DNA from: Achatina immaculata
Taxonomy: Eukaryota > Mollusca > Gastropoda > Stylommatophora > Achatinidae
Assembly: GCA_009760885.1 (NCBI GenBank)
Contig: CM019702.1
Coordinates: forward strand, 47,539,925-47,603,924
Length of the DNA stretch: 64,000 nt
Reading direction: 5' to 3'
Part shown: positions 21,380 to 31,679 of the stretch, in pieces
Position numbering within the stretch: position 1 is the stretch's first letter
How the letters are laid out: every line of letters begins with the position of its first letter
Position numbers and translations under genes: made by a program
Notes under the pieces: model-generated
Seen by the model: only the letters and a program-made list of their open reading frames with translations
The model's database searches: none
Told to the model about the DNA's origin: nothing

Positions 21380-21620
21380 TAGTGCACGTGCGTTACTCAA
21401 CAGACCACCTGTGATGGAGGACAATGGCAGGCTCCGAGTAAACTAATCACAAACTCCGTGACACAATAGCGTCTGGCACGAGTAACCATTTCAGCCAATC
21501 CAGCGTCTCGACGCTTCTCCTTGAAGGCCTGCTCATGCGCCAGTGCAATAAAGATGGCGTCGTGTGTTACCATTCTCAGGACGTTATCTCTTCTTGCGGT
21601 CAAGCGATAATTGATAATTT
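21380..21620. promoter_or_regulatory. CpG-richer island with CCAAT box and ATGGCG; possible promoter
   Basis: This segment is locally rich in CpG (CGTCTCGACGCTT, CATGCGCC, GGCGTCGTG) in an AT-rich setting. A CCAAT box is at 21495-21499 and AAGATGGCG, a good start context, at 21551-21559; it opens only 18 codons (MASCVTILRT...). On the minus strand a 68-codon frame covers 21397-21603. There is no recognised protein, so a promoter or first exon is only a possibility. Confidence 0.25.
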
Positions 21621-21629
21621 CTGGGCTAA

Positions 21630-22340
21630 TTGAAAATTAAAATGGGTAGAACCGGGGTTCGCAATCGCAAGACGACCAGGGGCAAAACTGCTGCAAGGAT
21701 CGTCCCCCGAGATTAGGACATTTCAATATTTTGACACGTTTTTGTGAATGAGACACTGAAATAAGGACATTTCCTCAACTGGACAGAAGCCCAAACGAGT
21801 TTTTATATTATATTTAAATATAGCATCACAGATGTCGAAGGGGAATGTCTGTTGACCACTACAATGCCATGAACTATGTTTCTGGTGCCACATCTTCGTG
21901 CAGAAAGACCAGGAAGAATCATTCGTTACTTTACGCCTCAGATCACTTTATCGTCCGCCACATCGGCCATATTTCCGTATTAATTTCAGCTCAGGTACTC
22001 AAATTAGATACTCAGAATTGTCTTGTCTAAGACTCTAATCAGCGACATAAAATAAAGTCTAGAACATTCTGGTATATATTCAGAGATCGAAAAAAAAACA
22101 ACTGATGGTCCAGTACTTGTGGCGTTTAAAACAAGAGTTTTAGCATTTGGTTTCAATGTCCCTCATTTATTTCGCTGAAAACAGATGTCTGTTATTTATT
22201 TAGAGAAGAAGGCTGAAAGTTAGGACTGATATTTTACCTGAAGAATCTGAGCCATAGAGGAGAAGCATAGTCTTCAATATTTCGCTTTCTTAAGATAAAA
22301 AAGACAGTATTTCAGTTCCATTCTTTTCTCGGTTAAAAAA
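21630..22340. other. No gene recognised
   Basis: AT-rich; a 61-codon frame at 21845-22030 shows no known feature. Confidence 0.3.
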
Positions 22341-22342
22341 AA

Positions 22343-22563
22343 AGATAAAAGGAAACCTTATTACGCCATAGAGGCACCGAGGGGAATATGATGCTAGTGT
22401 CCACATTTTCTTTGTCCTGTCGGCACACTGCCCGCCTTTCTTCTCCCAGCTCCAAAAGAAGCCATTTCCATGACTGAGTGACTGGGGCTTCTCCAGACGG
22501 ATTCAAACTCCCGACTTTAGTCATTACAGGCTAGTGCACTACCCACTACACCATTCAGGCTCC
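22343..22563 (-). mobile_element. tRNA-headed SINE S, copy 3
   Basis: Minus strand: A box TGGTGTAGTGGGTAGTGCAC and B box GAGTTTGAATCC (22490-22555), then the S body with GGACAAAGAAAATGTGG, CACTAGCATCATATTCCC, GCCTCTATGGCGTAATAAGG and a 3' end TTTCCTTTTATC. This matches S1 (5840-6098) in order but is diverged. Confidence 0.8.
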
Positions 22564-22762
22564 CATTATTTTCTTAGTTAGATCAGAATCTAGATAAACC
22601 TGGAAAGATCTAATGTAAGAAACCTAGAACTGGTCACAATGAAAGAATTATGTTTAGGGCCAATGTTCCATAGAGAAAGTAGCACTGAAAAATGTTCCGA
22701 GTGCTGAGGCCCATCATTTGAATCTAGAGACACTAGTCTCAGCTACACCAAATGTTTTAAGT

Positions 22763-22896
22763 GGTTCTCTCTCCAGAAAAACAAACGGTAAAAATCAATC
22801 AGGATTGGTTCTCTCTCCAGAAAACCAAAACGGTAAAAATCAATCAGGATTGGTTCTCTCTCCAGAAAACCAAAACGGTAAAAATCAATCAGGATT
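22763..22896 (+). repeat. 45-bp tandem triplicate
   Basis: Three units beginning GGTTCTCTCTCCAGAAAA at 22763 (44 bp), 22807 and 22852, near identical. Because 45 is divisible by three, an 80-codon frame runs through it, but the frame has no other support. Confidence 0.93.
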
Positions 22897-22899
22897 CGA

Positions 22900-23340
22900 G
22901 CATGTCGTGAAAGCAACTACACAAATGTTAAGCCCTTTACTAGCCACCATCAGCACCTAACACGAGTAAGCTATCCCGGCATTCACAGTTGACCTCAGAG
23001 TGAAGCTAAGACGGTCAAGTGGGAATGAGGTTCTGCTAGCGGAATTAAATAATAGGGGGAAAAAGGAAAAGAAACGTTTGTTGAATATAATTAACATTCC
23101 AGGCACATTGCAACAATTAAATAGCACATTGGGCATAGCTCAAATTGTCAACGGTTATATGTTTATTCTATTCTAGGGCTTTTAGCTCGCTGCCGAAGAA
23201 CAAAACTGCCAACGAAAGGTCAGAGACACTTTTGGGAGAACTGGGTTAAGACGAGTTAAAGAATATTTTGAAATTTTAATAAGTAGAAGAGGAAGAAGAA
23301 GCATAAATAATTGTCAAAGCGTAAAGCAATATACCTCAAA
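22900..23340. other. No gene recognised
   Basis: AT-rich; nothing supported. Confidence 0.3.
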
Positions 23341-23347
23341 CACAGAC

Positions 23348-23371
23348 TTTTTTTTTTTTGGGGGGGGGGGG
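23348..23371 (+). repeat. Poly-T / poly-G junction
   Basis: A T-run runs directly into a G-run of about ten. It is one of several homopolymer junctions in this window (also 10381-10394, 18207-18229, 50901-50926). Confidence 0.8.
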
Positions 23372-23668
23372 TGTACCATTCATTAACATACTTGTACATT
23401 TCTATTACGCTTTTTACATGAGTGCTTTGATTTTATTATATAATTCATCTATCTTCCTGTGCGTGTTTTGAAAAGAGAATGTATATATATATATATATAA
23501 TATTGTATGCTATGTCATGTGTATTATCTTACTGCAGAATGATGCAGAATGATTTTCCCTCTTTTGTCTTATTTGTTCCTGAATTATATTTTTATTACTC
23601 TCCCTTTGAATCTTTCGTGTCGCAGTGAATTTCTAGCAATGTCTTCGTTTGATAAGAATAATGCATGT

Positions 23669-23669
<1 letters not shown>

Positions 23670-23724
<55 letters not shown>
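23670..23724 (+). repeat. (CT)n microsatellite
   Basis: An uninterrupted run of about 27 CT dinucleotides. Confidence 0.97.
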
Positions 23725-23727
<3 letters not shown>

Positions 23728-23729
23728 CA

Positions 23730-24130
23730 CCCCAACTCCTTTTCTTTTTTGCAGTTGTCAGAATCCATAACCCAGCTTATCTGTGGCAATTTTACCTCCC
23801 AGGAGACATTCTTTAAAAAAACAAAAGATTGAAATTCACTTTGAAGAAACCACGGAATTCCAGAAAATCTTCAGAATAAAGATCCCTAGGGCTTTAATTT
23901 TTCTTGGTGTTTGCCGAGTGCCCACCTTTCATTTCCATTTGATTCTGATGGTCCTGTAAGAGAACTTGACATCTTATATTAAAAAAAATGTTTGTGTGTT
24001 TGAACCGATACACTGAGTATTTTCTAGTTTGTGAAATGTGCCCGTTAGTTAGGTCATGCTGTTCTGCGTTTGAGATTTATGGTTCTGTGCGATGTTTTTG
24101 GCGTGTCCAAATATTGGAACACATACATAC
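23730..24130. other. No gene recognised
   Basis: Ordinary AT-rich sequence between (CT)n and SINE copy 4. Confidence 0.3.
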
Positions 24131-24316
24131 AAGCATATTTGCTGAGGCGCCTGGGTGAAGAAGTGGTCGGGTGGCTCGTCACTCATGACGAAGGTCAGTA
24201 TTTGTCAACTGCCCCCCCCCCCCGACCAGTAGCGCACCAGTCAACACAGCTGTAGAAAGCGGTACTTGGCCCTAATATGAACTGACAGAGGAAAGATGGC
24301 CTAACATGACGTTCCC

Positions 24317-24737
24317 TGCCAAAGCCTAACCCTGGAGACCACAGCAACGGCTTATGTGGTAGAGACCAATGCAGATCAACGGCTTGTGTCGTAGAGATCA
24401 ATGCACATCAATGGCTTATGTCGTGGAGATCAATGCACAATCTTCAGGTCGTGAACAGGACAGGTCACCCTCAATAAGCACTTACACAGAGTGACCGCTG
24501 ACCACACACCATACTGCATGCATTGCAACAGACAAGAAGAAGAAACTGTTAAGCACCACCTACTGGACTGCAGCGCATTGAAGGATCTTTAGAAGAACCT
24601 GATACCACCAAACTCCCCAGTCACCGACATGCTGAATGGAGAAGTAGAACAGCTGAAGAGGACCTGTGCGTTTCATTATCTGGCACAAGGGGAAACGAGT
24701 GAAAATTCGTAAACCCAGGGATAGGAAAAGTCAAAAG
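24317..24737 (+). mobile_element. I-type LINE 3' end inserted in SINE copy 4
   Basis: Reads, in one main frame, KHLHRVTADHTPYCMHCNRQEEETVKHHLLDCSALKDL followed by LKRTCAFHYLAQGETS, the cysteine-rich C-terminus of an I-type ORF2, and ends in AAAGTCAAAAGTCAAA (24728-24743). The same protein block and tail occur on the minus strand at 35.65-36.0 kb. Internal 32-bp triplication at 24345-24450. Confidence 0.85.
24345..24450 (+). repeat. 32-bp triplicate inside the LINE
   Basis: ATCAACGGCTTATGTCGTAG(AGATCAATGCAC) occurs three times in tandem with a few changes. The homologous LINE at about 35980-36020 (minus) has one copy, so the expansion is private to this insertion. Confidence 0.85.
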
Positions 24738-24815
24738 TCAAAATGATCCTGACCACATCATTCTCTAGGGTTCCGATAGGGCCATGGAAAATATGCTCAC
24801 TAGCGTCACATCACC

Positions 24816-25950
24816 TACACGTCTCAGTGACACTCCTCCGAACTATCTTTACGACCACCGTTACTTGATGCCGTCATGATTCAGTTCTGTTTTGTTCACA
24901 CTTTTACACATCTTCTATCTGAGTGAGGATGAAATACAGTTTGTAACGTGCTGCCAGCATGAAGCATTGATAATCCTGATGTGATATGGTAAGCAGAGCA
25001 GACTGGATTGTAAATAAAAGATCATGTGTTGGTGATGTTTTTTGTATTAATTGTGGAGCAGTCTGTGCTTGCTCCTGTAAAACTTCTTGCAGCACACACT
25101 CGTGGCTTTTCTTTAGAGCTTTCTTATGCAGATACAGGAACTTCCTGGAATTCCACATCTGAAAATTTCACACCTTTCGTTTACATGGTTTTGTTATTTA
25201 TCTCGGGAAAAAAAAAGTAAAAAGAAAAAAAAATATCGTTATGATACTGTAAATCGACAATTTACACTATAAAATAACATTATATTCAAGCAGAGTGACA
25301 GACTTTTGGGTGCCACCCAAGGTTGCCCAGCGGAGAACTGTAGAATCAGAAATAAGCAACATATTTCATATTTGGGGCATAATACAAAGAGGGCTAGGCA
25401 CAGAATGTGAGACGTGGAGAGAATTTGTTGCTACCCTGCAAGACGCCACATGGCATACTGGGCGATGATTGCGTACCCGATCACTGGCCAAGGACATGAA
25501 TGGGTGGACAGATTTGGGACGTGGGTTGGGGCGGTAACATTTAAGCACCCACTCCTATTCTCTTGACGCAGGCACGGAAAGCACAAGAACTTGATAACAT
25601 CACAAGAGCAATGATCACATCACAAGAAATACTGGTATACAAGTAACAAGCCTCCTTAGTATAATCTACGTGTATGACACAAGGCATATACCCATCAGAT
25701 CTGTTCAAAACAGTTTTGATTGCAATTCCAAAGACAGCTGGGACAACAGAATGTGATCAACGTAGCACAGTTTACTGGGCCACATGAGAAAAATAATATT
25801 AACAATCATTAATCTGTAAATACGAAATAAGATAACACCCAATATCGCAGAAGAGCAATGTGGTTTTGTTGAAGAAAAAAAGCACACATAACGCAGCTGT
25901 TATATTAAGAACTATAAAGAACGACCTCTAGAAATGTTTTAAAAATTATA
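24816..25950. other. No gene recognised
   Basis: Several frames of 60-85 codons on both strands show no domain. A short A-rich run at 25208-25233. Confidence 0.35.
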
Positions 25951-25956
25951 CTTGTG

Positions 25957-26222
25957 CGTGGCGAAGTGGTTAGTGCACTGGTCTCTCATGGCGAAGGTCG
26001 GGGTTCGAATCTGGCCGGAGGCACCCCAGTCACCCAGCTGTAGAAATGGGTACCCCACTTCATCTGGAATTGGGGAAGGAAAGGCGACCAGGCATAGTAC
26101 TGACCTTATCAACCTCTAGTGTGCTGACAGGTCAAGGAAAATATGGACACTAACACCATATCCCTATGTGCCTCTAAGGCATGACGGGATTACCTTTACC
26201 TTTACCTTACCTTTATTGATTA
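25957..26222 (+). mobile_element. tRNA-headed SINE S, copy 5
   Basis: Nearly identical to S1: A box TGGCGAAGTGGTTAGTGC, B box GGGTTCGAATC, then CACCCAGCTGTAGAAATGG, GGTCAAGGAAAATATGG, CACTAACACCATATCCC, GCCTCTAAGGCATGACGGG, with a tail of ATTACC(TTTACC)n at 26193-26217. This is the best preserved 3' tail of the family. Confidence 0.92.
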
Positions 26223-26344
26223 CATAGCTTTTAATAGTTAAACACGGAGATGTGATACAACTGGTAAAAAGAACTTAATACAAATGATAAAGATATGAGA
26301 ATTATCACGAATATTTACTTCAATCAAATAGCACCAATAAGAGT

Positions 26345-26633
26345 GAACAACAACGAAAATTAGTTAGAATAATAAGAAAAAAGACAGTCAAGATTTCTGA
26401 GACATGTCATGAGAAGACAAGGTGGAGAAATTAGTGATGACTGGAAAATTAAAGGGAGAAAAAAAAGAAGAGAGGAAGAGCAAGAGAGAACTATCTCAAT
26501 GGACTTACCAAGAAGTACGGGAAAAAAAGGCATCTGAAATGGAAACACCAAGGACCACAGAAGATAGAGAAACATGATCGTCAACGCTATCCAGCACTAA
26601 ACATAATAATAATAATAATAATAATAATAATAT
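26345..26633 (+). mobile_element. RTE-like LINE 3' end with (TAA)n tail
   Basis: Reads RKLVRIIRKKTVK, then LRHVMRRQGGEISDDWKIKGRKKRREEQERTISMDLPRS with a frameshift. The RKLVxIIRKR...GHVMRRQ block also occurs at 46440-46560. It ends in (TAA)n at 26604-26633. Short and inactive. Confidence 0.75.
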
Positions 26634-26835
26634 CTTACTGTTTTGGAAAGTGTTGATCATATTTACATTGCCTGAGCCTAGAAGATCTTCAGATTAGAAA
26701 AGTACAGAATCTTTCTTTTGGCGGAAAGGGAAGTCAGAAATGCCAAAACAAGAGGCTGCCAACGATAGAGGGGAGGGGAGGATATGTAGAATGTTCGTTA
26801 AAATATACAATGAATTCGTATTATTACTTACATTT

Positions 26836-26911
26836 TATCATCATCATTATCATCATCATCATCATCATCTTCTTCTTCTTCTTCTTCTCTCTCTCTATAT
26901 ATATATGTATG

Positions 26912-26944
<33 letters not shown>

Positions 26945-26955
26945 TCGTATATATA
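26836..26955 (+). repeat. Compound microsatellite (ATC)n(TTC)n(CT)n(TA)n
   Basis: Adjacent blocks of ATC, CTT, CT and TA/GTA repeats. It ends where an RTE-C 3' end begins. Confidence 0.93.
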
Positions 26956-27050
26956 AGATCGGCTCACCTGGGCAAGAACAGAAAAAAGGCAAAGGATAGG
27001 CATTTGTGGAAAACCCTTCCGGAAACCCCATGTGCCCTGGGCACTTAAGG

Positions 27051-27082
<32 letters not shown>
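26956..27082 (+). mobile_element. RTE-C LINE, minimal 3' end with (TA)n tail
   Basis: Reads SAHLGKNRKKAKDRHLWKTLPETPCALGT then stop TAA, 'GGT', then (TA)n 27051-27082. The same C-terminus is present at 56340-56420 (minus) and 52711-52800 (minus). About 95 bp of element are retained. Confidence 0.85.
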
Positions 27083-27085
<3 letters not shown>

Positions 27086-27285
27086 ATCACAGTGGCTCAT
27101 ATTCTAAACTACAAGACTTGTTTGACTCAAACATGTAATAACTCACACGCAAACATTTTATGTACACCTGTACGGGTATAAATGTATTCGCGCTTACAAG
27201 TATGTATACGTATACGTGTATGAGAGAGAGTGTGTGTTTGTATGTATAGCTAGTTCTTCTATAACTGTGATATGTTGTTGTTTCT

Positions 27286-27512
27286 TTGGCAGTCGAGGCG
27301 CTGAAGATACGGAGGTACAGCATAGTATCGGAGTGCGATACTTCTTTAGCAGAATCCACTACCATGAGGACTTTGGCTAGGCCTGTTACTGGGGAACATA
27401 TGGAGAGGTGAGACAGGGTCTTGGTCAGCTGTGGTTCACCAACCCTGACGCTAGCATGTCAGCCATGAGTCGCTGACTATCATATCAGACAGTGCCCTCT
27501 TCCCGGAGTGTG
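27286..27512 (-). repeat. Dispersed repeat M, copy 3
   Basis: Plus-strand landmarks in order: GCGCTGAAGATACGG, TACAGCATAGTATCGG, AGAATCCACTACCATGAGG, GGCTAGGCCTGTTACTGGGG, GGGTCTTGGTCAGCTGTGG, ACCCTGACGCTAGCATGTCAG, and CAGACAGTGCCC. About 40 bp of the middle are missing relative to copy 28.75-29.0 kb. Confidence 0.8.
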
Positions 27513-27514
27513 TG

Positions 27515-28030
27515 TATGTGAGAGAGTATTATAAATCCTTGTAATTGGGCTGTAGCAGATAGAAGGAAGAGTCCCATCTTTTCTTAAATATTATTTTAAA
27601 AAAAAAAAACGCTTGAGGTACAAGGCGTCGATAGCAGTATCCCACGCGGTCACAAAAATGTCAGAGTGAAAATATACGTCCCGGATCTAAATGAGGAAGA
27701 AGCCGTTTAGGAGGAGGGTCAGTGCGCCCCGAAGATGGGAGTTAACCTTCATTCTTTATTGCATTTGTCGGAGAGATACTCTCCCATAGTTACTAGGCGC
27801 CGGATGGGAGTCCGTTTCCGAAGACGGTTTAGTCACGTGGATGTGGATATTTCAGGATGTTATTTTTTTAAAACAGCTGAAAAATAGGATGTATTTCATA
27901 CTCAGATATTGCCTCCTGTCTCATTCCTTTTACTGTTGAGGGGGCTAATAGACGTCTTGATAGGGCTTAAACTGTTTACCTCATTTAAGGAGATATTTAA
28001 GGTTTCTGTATCTCCTCCACTCATCTCCTT
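27515..28030. other. No gene recognised
   Basis: Includes an A-run at 27598-27610. A 67-codon frame at 27909-28112 runs into (CT)n and has no domain. Confidence 0.3.
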
Positions 28031-28034
28031 CGTT

Positions 28035-28036
<2 letters not shown>

Positions 28037-28072
<36 letters not shown>
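28037..28072 (+). repeat. (CT)n microsatellite
   Basis: About 18 CT units. Confidence 0.97.
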
Positions 28073-28075
<3 letters not shown>

Positions 28076-28194
28076 CCCCATCATTCTTAGCACACCCAGA
28101 ATAGGTCAATAAAGTAAGATGCATGTAATCATGATATTTCAAACAAAACACTTCTTCATAACCATCATCACCACCATCATCTCATCGTCTTCTG

Positions 28195-28197
28195 CTG

Positions 28198-28245
<48 letters not shown>

Positions 28246-28292
28246 TTACTACTATTACTACTACTACTACTACTACTGTTGCTGCTGCTGGT
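28195..28292 (+). repeat. (ACT)n microsatellite with GCTGCTGGT end
   Basis: About 25 ACT/ATT triplets followed by GTTGCTGCTGCTGGTGGTGC. Poly-Thr frames here are simple-sequence products. Confidence 0.97.
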
Positions 28293-28404
28293 GGTGCTTT
28301 AACTATTTATATCTGCAGATCTGTCTCCTCGATAAACTGGACCAAACGCCAGGTATTTACAAACGCAACAGCCAGTCGTCCAGAGCTTCTGTTTTATCGC
28401 CATG

Positions 28405-29020
28405 GAACTGCGAGATGATGTTCTTTGTAGGAAACGCTGTGGTGATGCATCGTATCAAATTAGGAGTGCGATTTTCTTCCTTTTTTTACTTCTACAGCTT
28501 CTTCTATCTTCCAGGAAGTGAGAGCTGATGTTCTTTGTAGGAAACGCTGTGATGATGCATCGTATCAAATTAGGAGTGCGATTTTCTTCCTTTTTTTCCT
28601 TCTACAGCTTCTTCTATCTTCCAGGAAGTGAGAGCTGATGTTCTTTGTAGGAAACGCTGTGATGATGCATCGTATCAAATTAGGAGTGCGATTTTCTTCC
28701 TTTTTTTCCTTCTACAGCTTCTTCTATCTTCCCGAAAGTGAGAGCTGATGTTCTTTGAAACCGAAGCGATGAAGATGCAGAAGCACAGCATCGTGTCGGT
28801 TTGGGAGTGGGTCATGGCGGATATTTTTTTTCAGCCCCTGTGTGGAGCTGAAGAGCAGGAAGTGTGCAAAACTTCTTTAGAAGACTCCACCACCATGGGG
28901 ACCATAGCGATCCCTGTCCTGTTAGCCAGGCTATACCTGTTACTGGGAATACCAGTTAGGGAGGGGAGACAGGGTCTCGGTCAGCTGTGATCAGCATGTC
29001 GGCCAAGGATCGTTGTGTGA
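28405..29020 (-). repeat. Dispersed repeat M, copy 4, with 110-bp triplicated edge
   Basis: The 28405-28740 stretch contains three near-identical 110-bp units (the word CAGGAAGTGAGAGCTGATG recurs at 28512 and 28622, with a variant at 28732). Each unit carries the M edge (GAGCTGATGTTCTTTG) plus a pyrimidine-rich TTCCTTTTTTTCCTTCT tract. The M body follows at 28741-29020 (CCACCACCATGGGGACC, GTTAGCCAGGCTATACCTG, GGGTCTCGGTCAGCTG). A mariner lies at its far end. Confidence 0.85.
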
Positions 29021-29027
29021 CAGTATA

Positions 29028-29781
29028 CGATGGTCATACTGAAAGTCGTGAGCAAATTTTTTTTAAAAGTCATAATTTATAGATAGAGAAAATATAAATG
29101 TATCACCTCGAATTGTATCCTTTGCACTTCATGTAGAGGTCACATGACATCACCATCATGTGTCACTTGACCATGCGGAGCATAAACAAAATGGCGGGTG
29201 CTGAAGTTTCGTTTCGTCAAAGTGCTGTTATTGATTTCCTCGTTAAGGAGGAAATCCCCGCTGCTGAAATTCACCAAAGACTTCAGCTTGCTTATGGAGA
29301 TGTGTGTATGGGTGCTAGTAGTGTTAGGAGGTGGGTGAAGGATTTCAAAGATGGAAACACGAGCATCCAAGGTCGCCCTCGAACTGCCTCCACTAAACGT
29401 AATGTAAAAAGGGTTGACGACATCATTAAAGAAGACAGACGTGTCACAGTTTCTGAAATAGCTGTAAATCTTGGAATATGACACAATGCAGTACAGGAAA
29501 TGATTGAAACCCTAGGCTATAGAAAAGTTTATGCCAGCTGGGTCCCACAGGAGAGAACGTCCAGAAAGCAGTGCGTCTGTGCCGTCGGTCAGCTGGAATG
29601 GAATTCTACCGGGAGGGTACTTTCAAACTTGTAGAGCGATGGGAAAAATGTGTGCAGAGAAATAGAGATTATGTTGAAAAGTGAAGAAAAGGGTGCAGCT
29701 TAAAGTGATATATTTATATTTTCTCAATCTATAAATTCTGATTAAAAAAAAAATTACTCATGACTTTCGTTATGACCCTCG
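29028..29781 (+). mobile_element. Mariner with internal deletion and long TIRs
   Basis: Starts CGATGGTCATACTGAAAGTC (29028) and ends with the reverse complement of CGAGGGTCATAACGAAAGTC (29781); similarity of the ends extends inward about 75 bp. TA lies on both sides (29026-29027, 29782-29783). From 29188 the frame reads MAGAEVSFRQSAVIDFLVKEEIPAAEIHQRLQLAYGDVCMGASSVRRWVKDF...RGRPRT, the two helix-turn-helix units of mariner transposase. A stop follows LGI. At 29595-29680, ...MEFYREGTFKLVERWEKC...DYVEK is the transposase C-terminus. The whole Asp-Asp-Asp catalytic domain is missing. Confidence 0.93.
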
Positions 29782-29784
29782 TAT

Positions 29785-30200
29785 TTGTTAGAATAAACGA
29801 TGGTTGGGGTAAGGGGGAGATATACTAATTAAAGAAAAAAGTGAGCTGACTAGGAGTAGTCTTCCCCTGTTAGTCCTCGGGATAATTTGTTTGAGAACTT
29901 AGGTGTCAAAGGTTAAGGCGTGCACTGCCAAAATTGACAACTGCAAAAGTTGCATGTAAAAGCACGGAGACTGAACAAATTGGAAGAACAAAAGTGAAAG
30001 AATAAAGGCTAGTTAAGTTTAGGTCAGAGCAAGGACAAGAAGAGAGAGGATGTTAGAGAAAATGTGAGTTATAAAAGAGCTAGAGTTTTTAGAAAAAGGC
30101 ATAATTATTATTAGGACTGTTAGGATGATGGATGGTTCATCAAGTTAGGATAAGGATTCTTCTGGTTTTGGAGTCATGTGTTTGACTTTTCATGACTATA
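29785..30200. other. No gene recognised
   Basis: A-rich unique sequence between the mariner and MOD copy 2. Confidence 0.3.
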
Positions 30201-30214
30201 TTTGATAGTAGTGT

Positions 30215-31113
30215 ACACTGCTGGCGAGATTCTTCTGATGCCGGGCGTGGAGTGAAACTCCTCCCGGCCAATGAAGAAAATGCGAAAAAGAAATTAGGGT
30301 TGCCGTGCGGTGCCGATGTGAAAAGGTGATGGAAAGTATAAAATGAAGCTTAATCGGTATGTCCAGCGGTCTCGCGCCGAGAGCTATTCATACCACGGCA
30401 CCTCTGCTCTTGAGACCGGCCACGTCCGATATACACTCATACTGGTGAAATATGCCTAAACCGGCTTAAACCAGGGGTGAAACTTGATGGCTACACGTGT
30501 CACGGTACCTTCGTTCTAGAGGTCGTTCACGTCCTAAACACGCCCATACTGGGATAATGTGCCTAAACCAGCTTAATCCAGAGGTGCAACTTACTAGTGG
30601 CGAGGATTCGTCCTCCTGGACAAAAGCTCCGTCCTGATCACAACTAAGAAGGGGATCGGCCACAACCACAAAATGCTGAAGGCGGAGACACTGGACCAGG
30701 GCAATCTAGATAGGCAACCACCTCTCAACAGGGGGGGGGGGATGTATGCGTATCCTAATCACGCTGAGGTTTTCCGATGAGAAAGTCCTACTCTGGACTG
30801 GATGGGCAACCACCTCTCACCCAGCGGGGATATAGTAATATCCAAAACACGTCGAGGTTTTCAGGTGAGAAAGTCTAACTCTATATTAAACTGTGCAACG
30901 AAAACCACGGTGTCACGCATTCCTGCTTCTGAGACCCACCAAGAATACAGACTCAAGCCCTGCGATACTCTGAACTTCTTGTGGTCCTCCCGGGGATCTC
31001 GTGTGGTCCTTTCGGGGGCCACAGTGGCACCATGGGACCTATCGAGGACCACAGGAGTAAATTCAGTAGGATCACGGGACTCTTGTGGTAGAAGCGAAGA
31101 AGAAGAAGAAGAA
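30215..31113 (+). mobile_element. MOD retroposon, copy 2 (5'-truncated)
   Basis: Flanked by the exact 11-bp duplication GATAGTAGTGT at 30204-30214 and 31114-31124. It starts in the W module (CTGGCGAGATTCTTC), so about 350 bp of the 5' part present in copy 3 are absent. It has one W, two Y (about 30390-30480 and 30500-30590) and two X modules (about 30700-30880), and ends GTAGAAGCGAAGAAGAAG. 5' truncation with a TSD is the mark of target-primed reverse transcription. Confidence 0.88.
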
Positions 31114-31124
31114 GATAGTAGTGT

Positions 31125-31475
31125 TTCCGGTGAATTTGTCTCATGTAGAGATTAATGTCAACTCCCCTTATTATGACAGAAGCAGGTTTTGTTGTTGGCA
31201 GTTGTAGACTGATTGGCCAGATAAGTGCTTAGTAGTTGAAAGATGTGTTTTGATAATGTGTGGGAATTCAGTTGTTGGGTTTATTCTGACACAAGTATGT
31301 ATGGCATTTTGTTGCAACTGATTGATTTGTGGTCATTTTCTAGACATTAGCTGTTTTTTTTTTCTGGTCAATCCCTCCCCGCATGGCAAACACAGTTCTC
31401 GCCGGGGAGTGGAGCCAGTTTTGTGTAGTTTATTGAGTCTGCCATCCTCACCAGTCATCTTCCATCTTCCCATTA
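31125..31475. other. No gene recognised
   Basis: A TGTCAACTCCCC word at 31156 and an AATAAAACTG word at 31475 give a faint LTR look, but no flanking duplication was found. Confidence 0.25.
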
Positions 31476-31479
31476 ATAA

Positions 31480-31675
31480 AACTGTTGTCTTGGTGTTGAA
31501 TTACTCTCTTGGTTAATTACTCAACAGTGTTGTCTTGGTGTTGAACTACTCTCTTGATTAATTACTCAACACTGTTGTCTTGGTGTTAAAATTACTCTCT
31601 TGGTTAATTACTCAGCACTGTTGTCTTTGTGTTGAATTAACCTCTTGGTTAATTACTCAACACTGTTGTTAAGTT
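31480..31675 (+). repeat. 45-bp tandem array
   Basis: About 4.3 units of TGTTGTCTTGGTGTTGAATT(ACTCTCTTGGTTAATTACTCAACAC), beginning at 31483, 31528, 31573 and 31619. Units differ at a few sites. Confidence 0.92.
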
Positions 31676-31679
31676 GGTC

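Larger units (their letters stand above)
24137..24815 (+). mobile_element. tRNA-headed SINE S, copy 4, split by a LINE insertion
   Basis: The first part (24137-24316) has a diverged head (GCGCCTGGGTGAAGAAGTGG, box B region lost to a C-run) and the body word CACAGCTGTAGAAA. The second part (24738-24815) resumes with TGATCCTGACCACATCA, GGCCATGGAAAATATG and CACTAGCGTCACAT, which follow directly in S1. The gap is an RNase H LINE 3' end. Confidence 0.65.

Noticed and set aside
28119..28418. Poly-Thr secreted protein
   Set aside because: The Thr run is a (ACT)n microsatellite; the flanking residues form no recognisable mucin or signal peptide arrangement.
31156..31526. Solo LTR with TGT...ACA ends and AATAAA
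   Set aside because: The proposed right end falls inside a 45-bp tandem array and the flanking 5-mers do not match.
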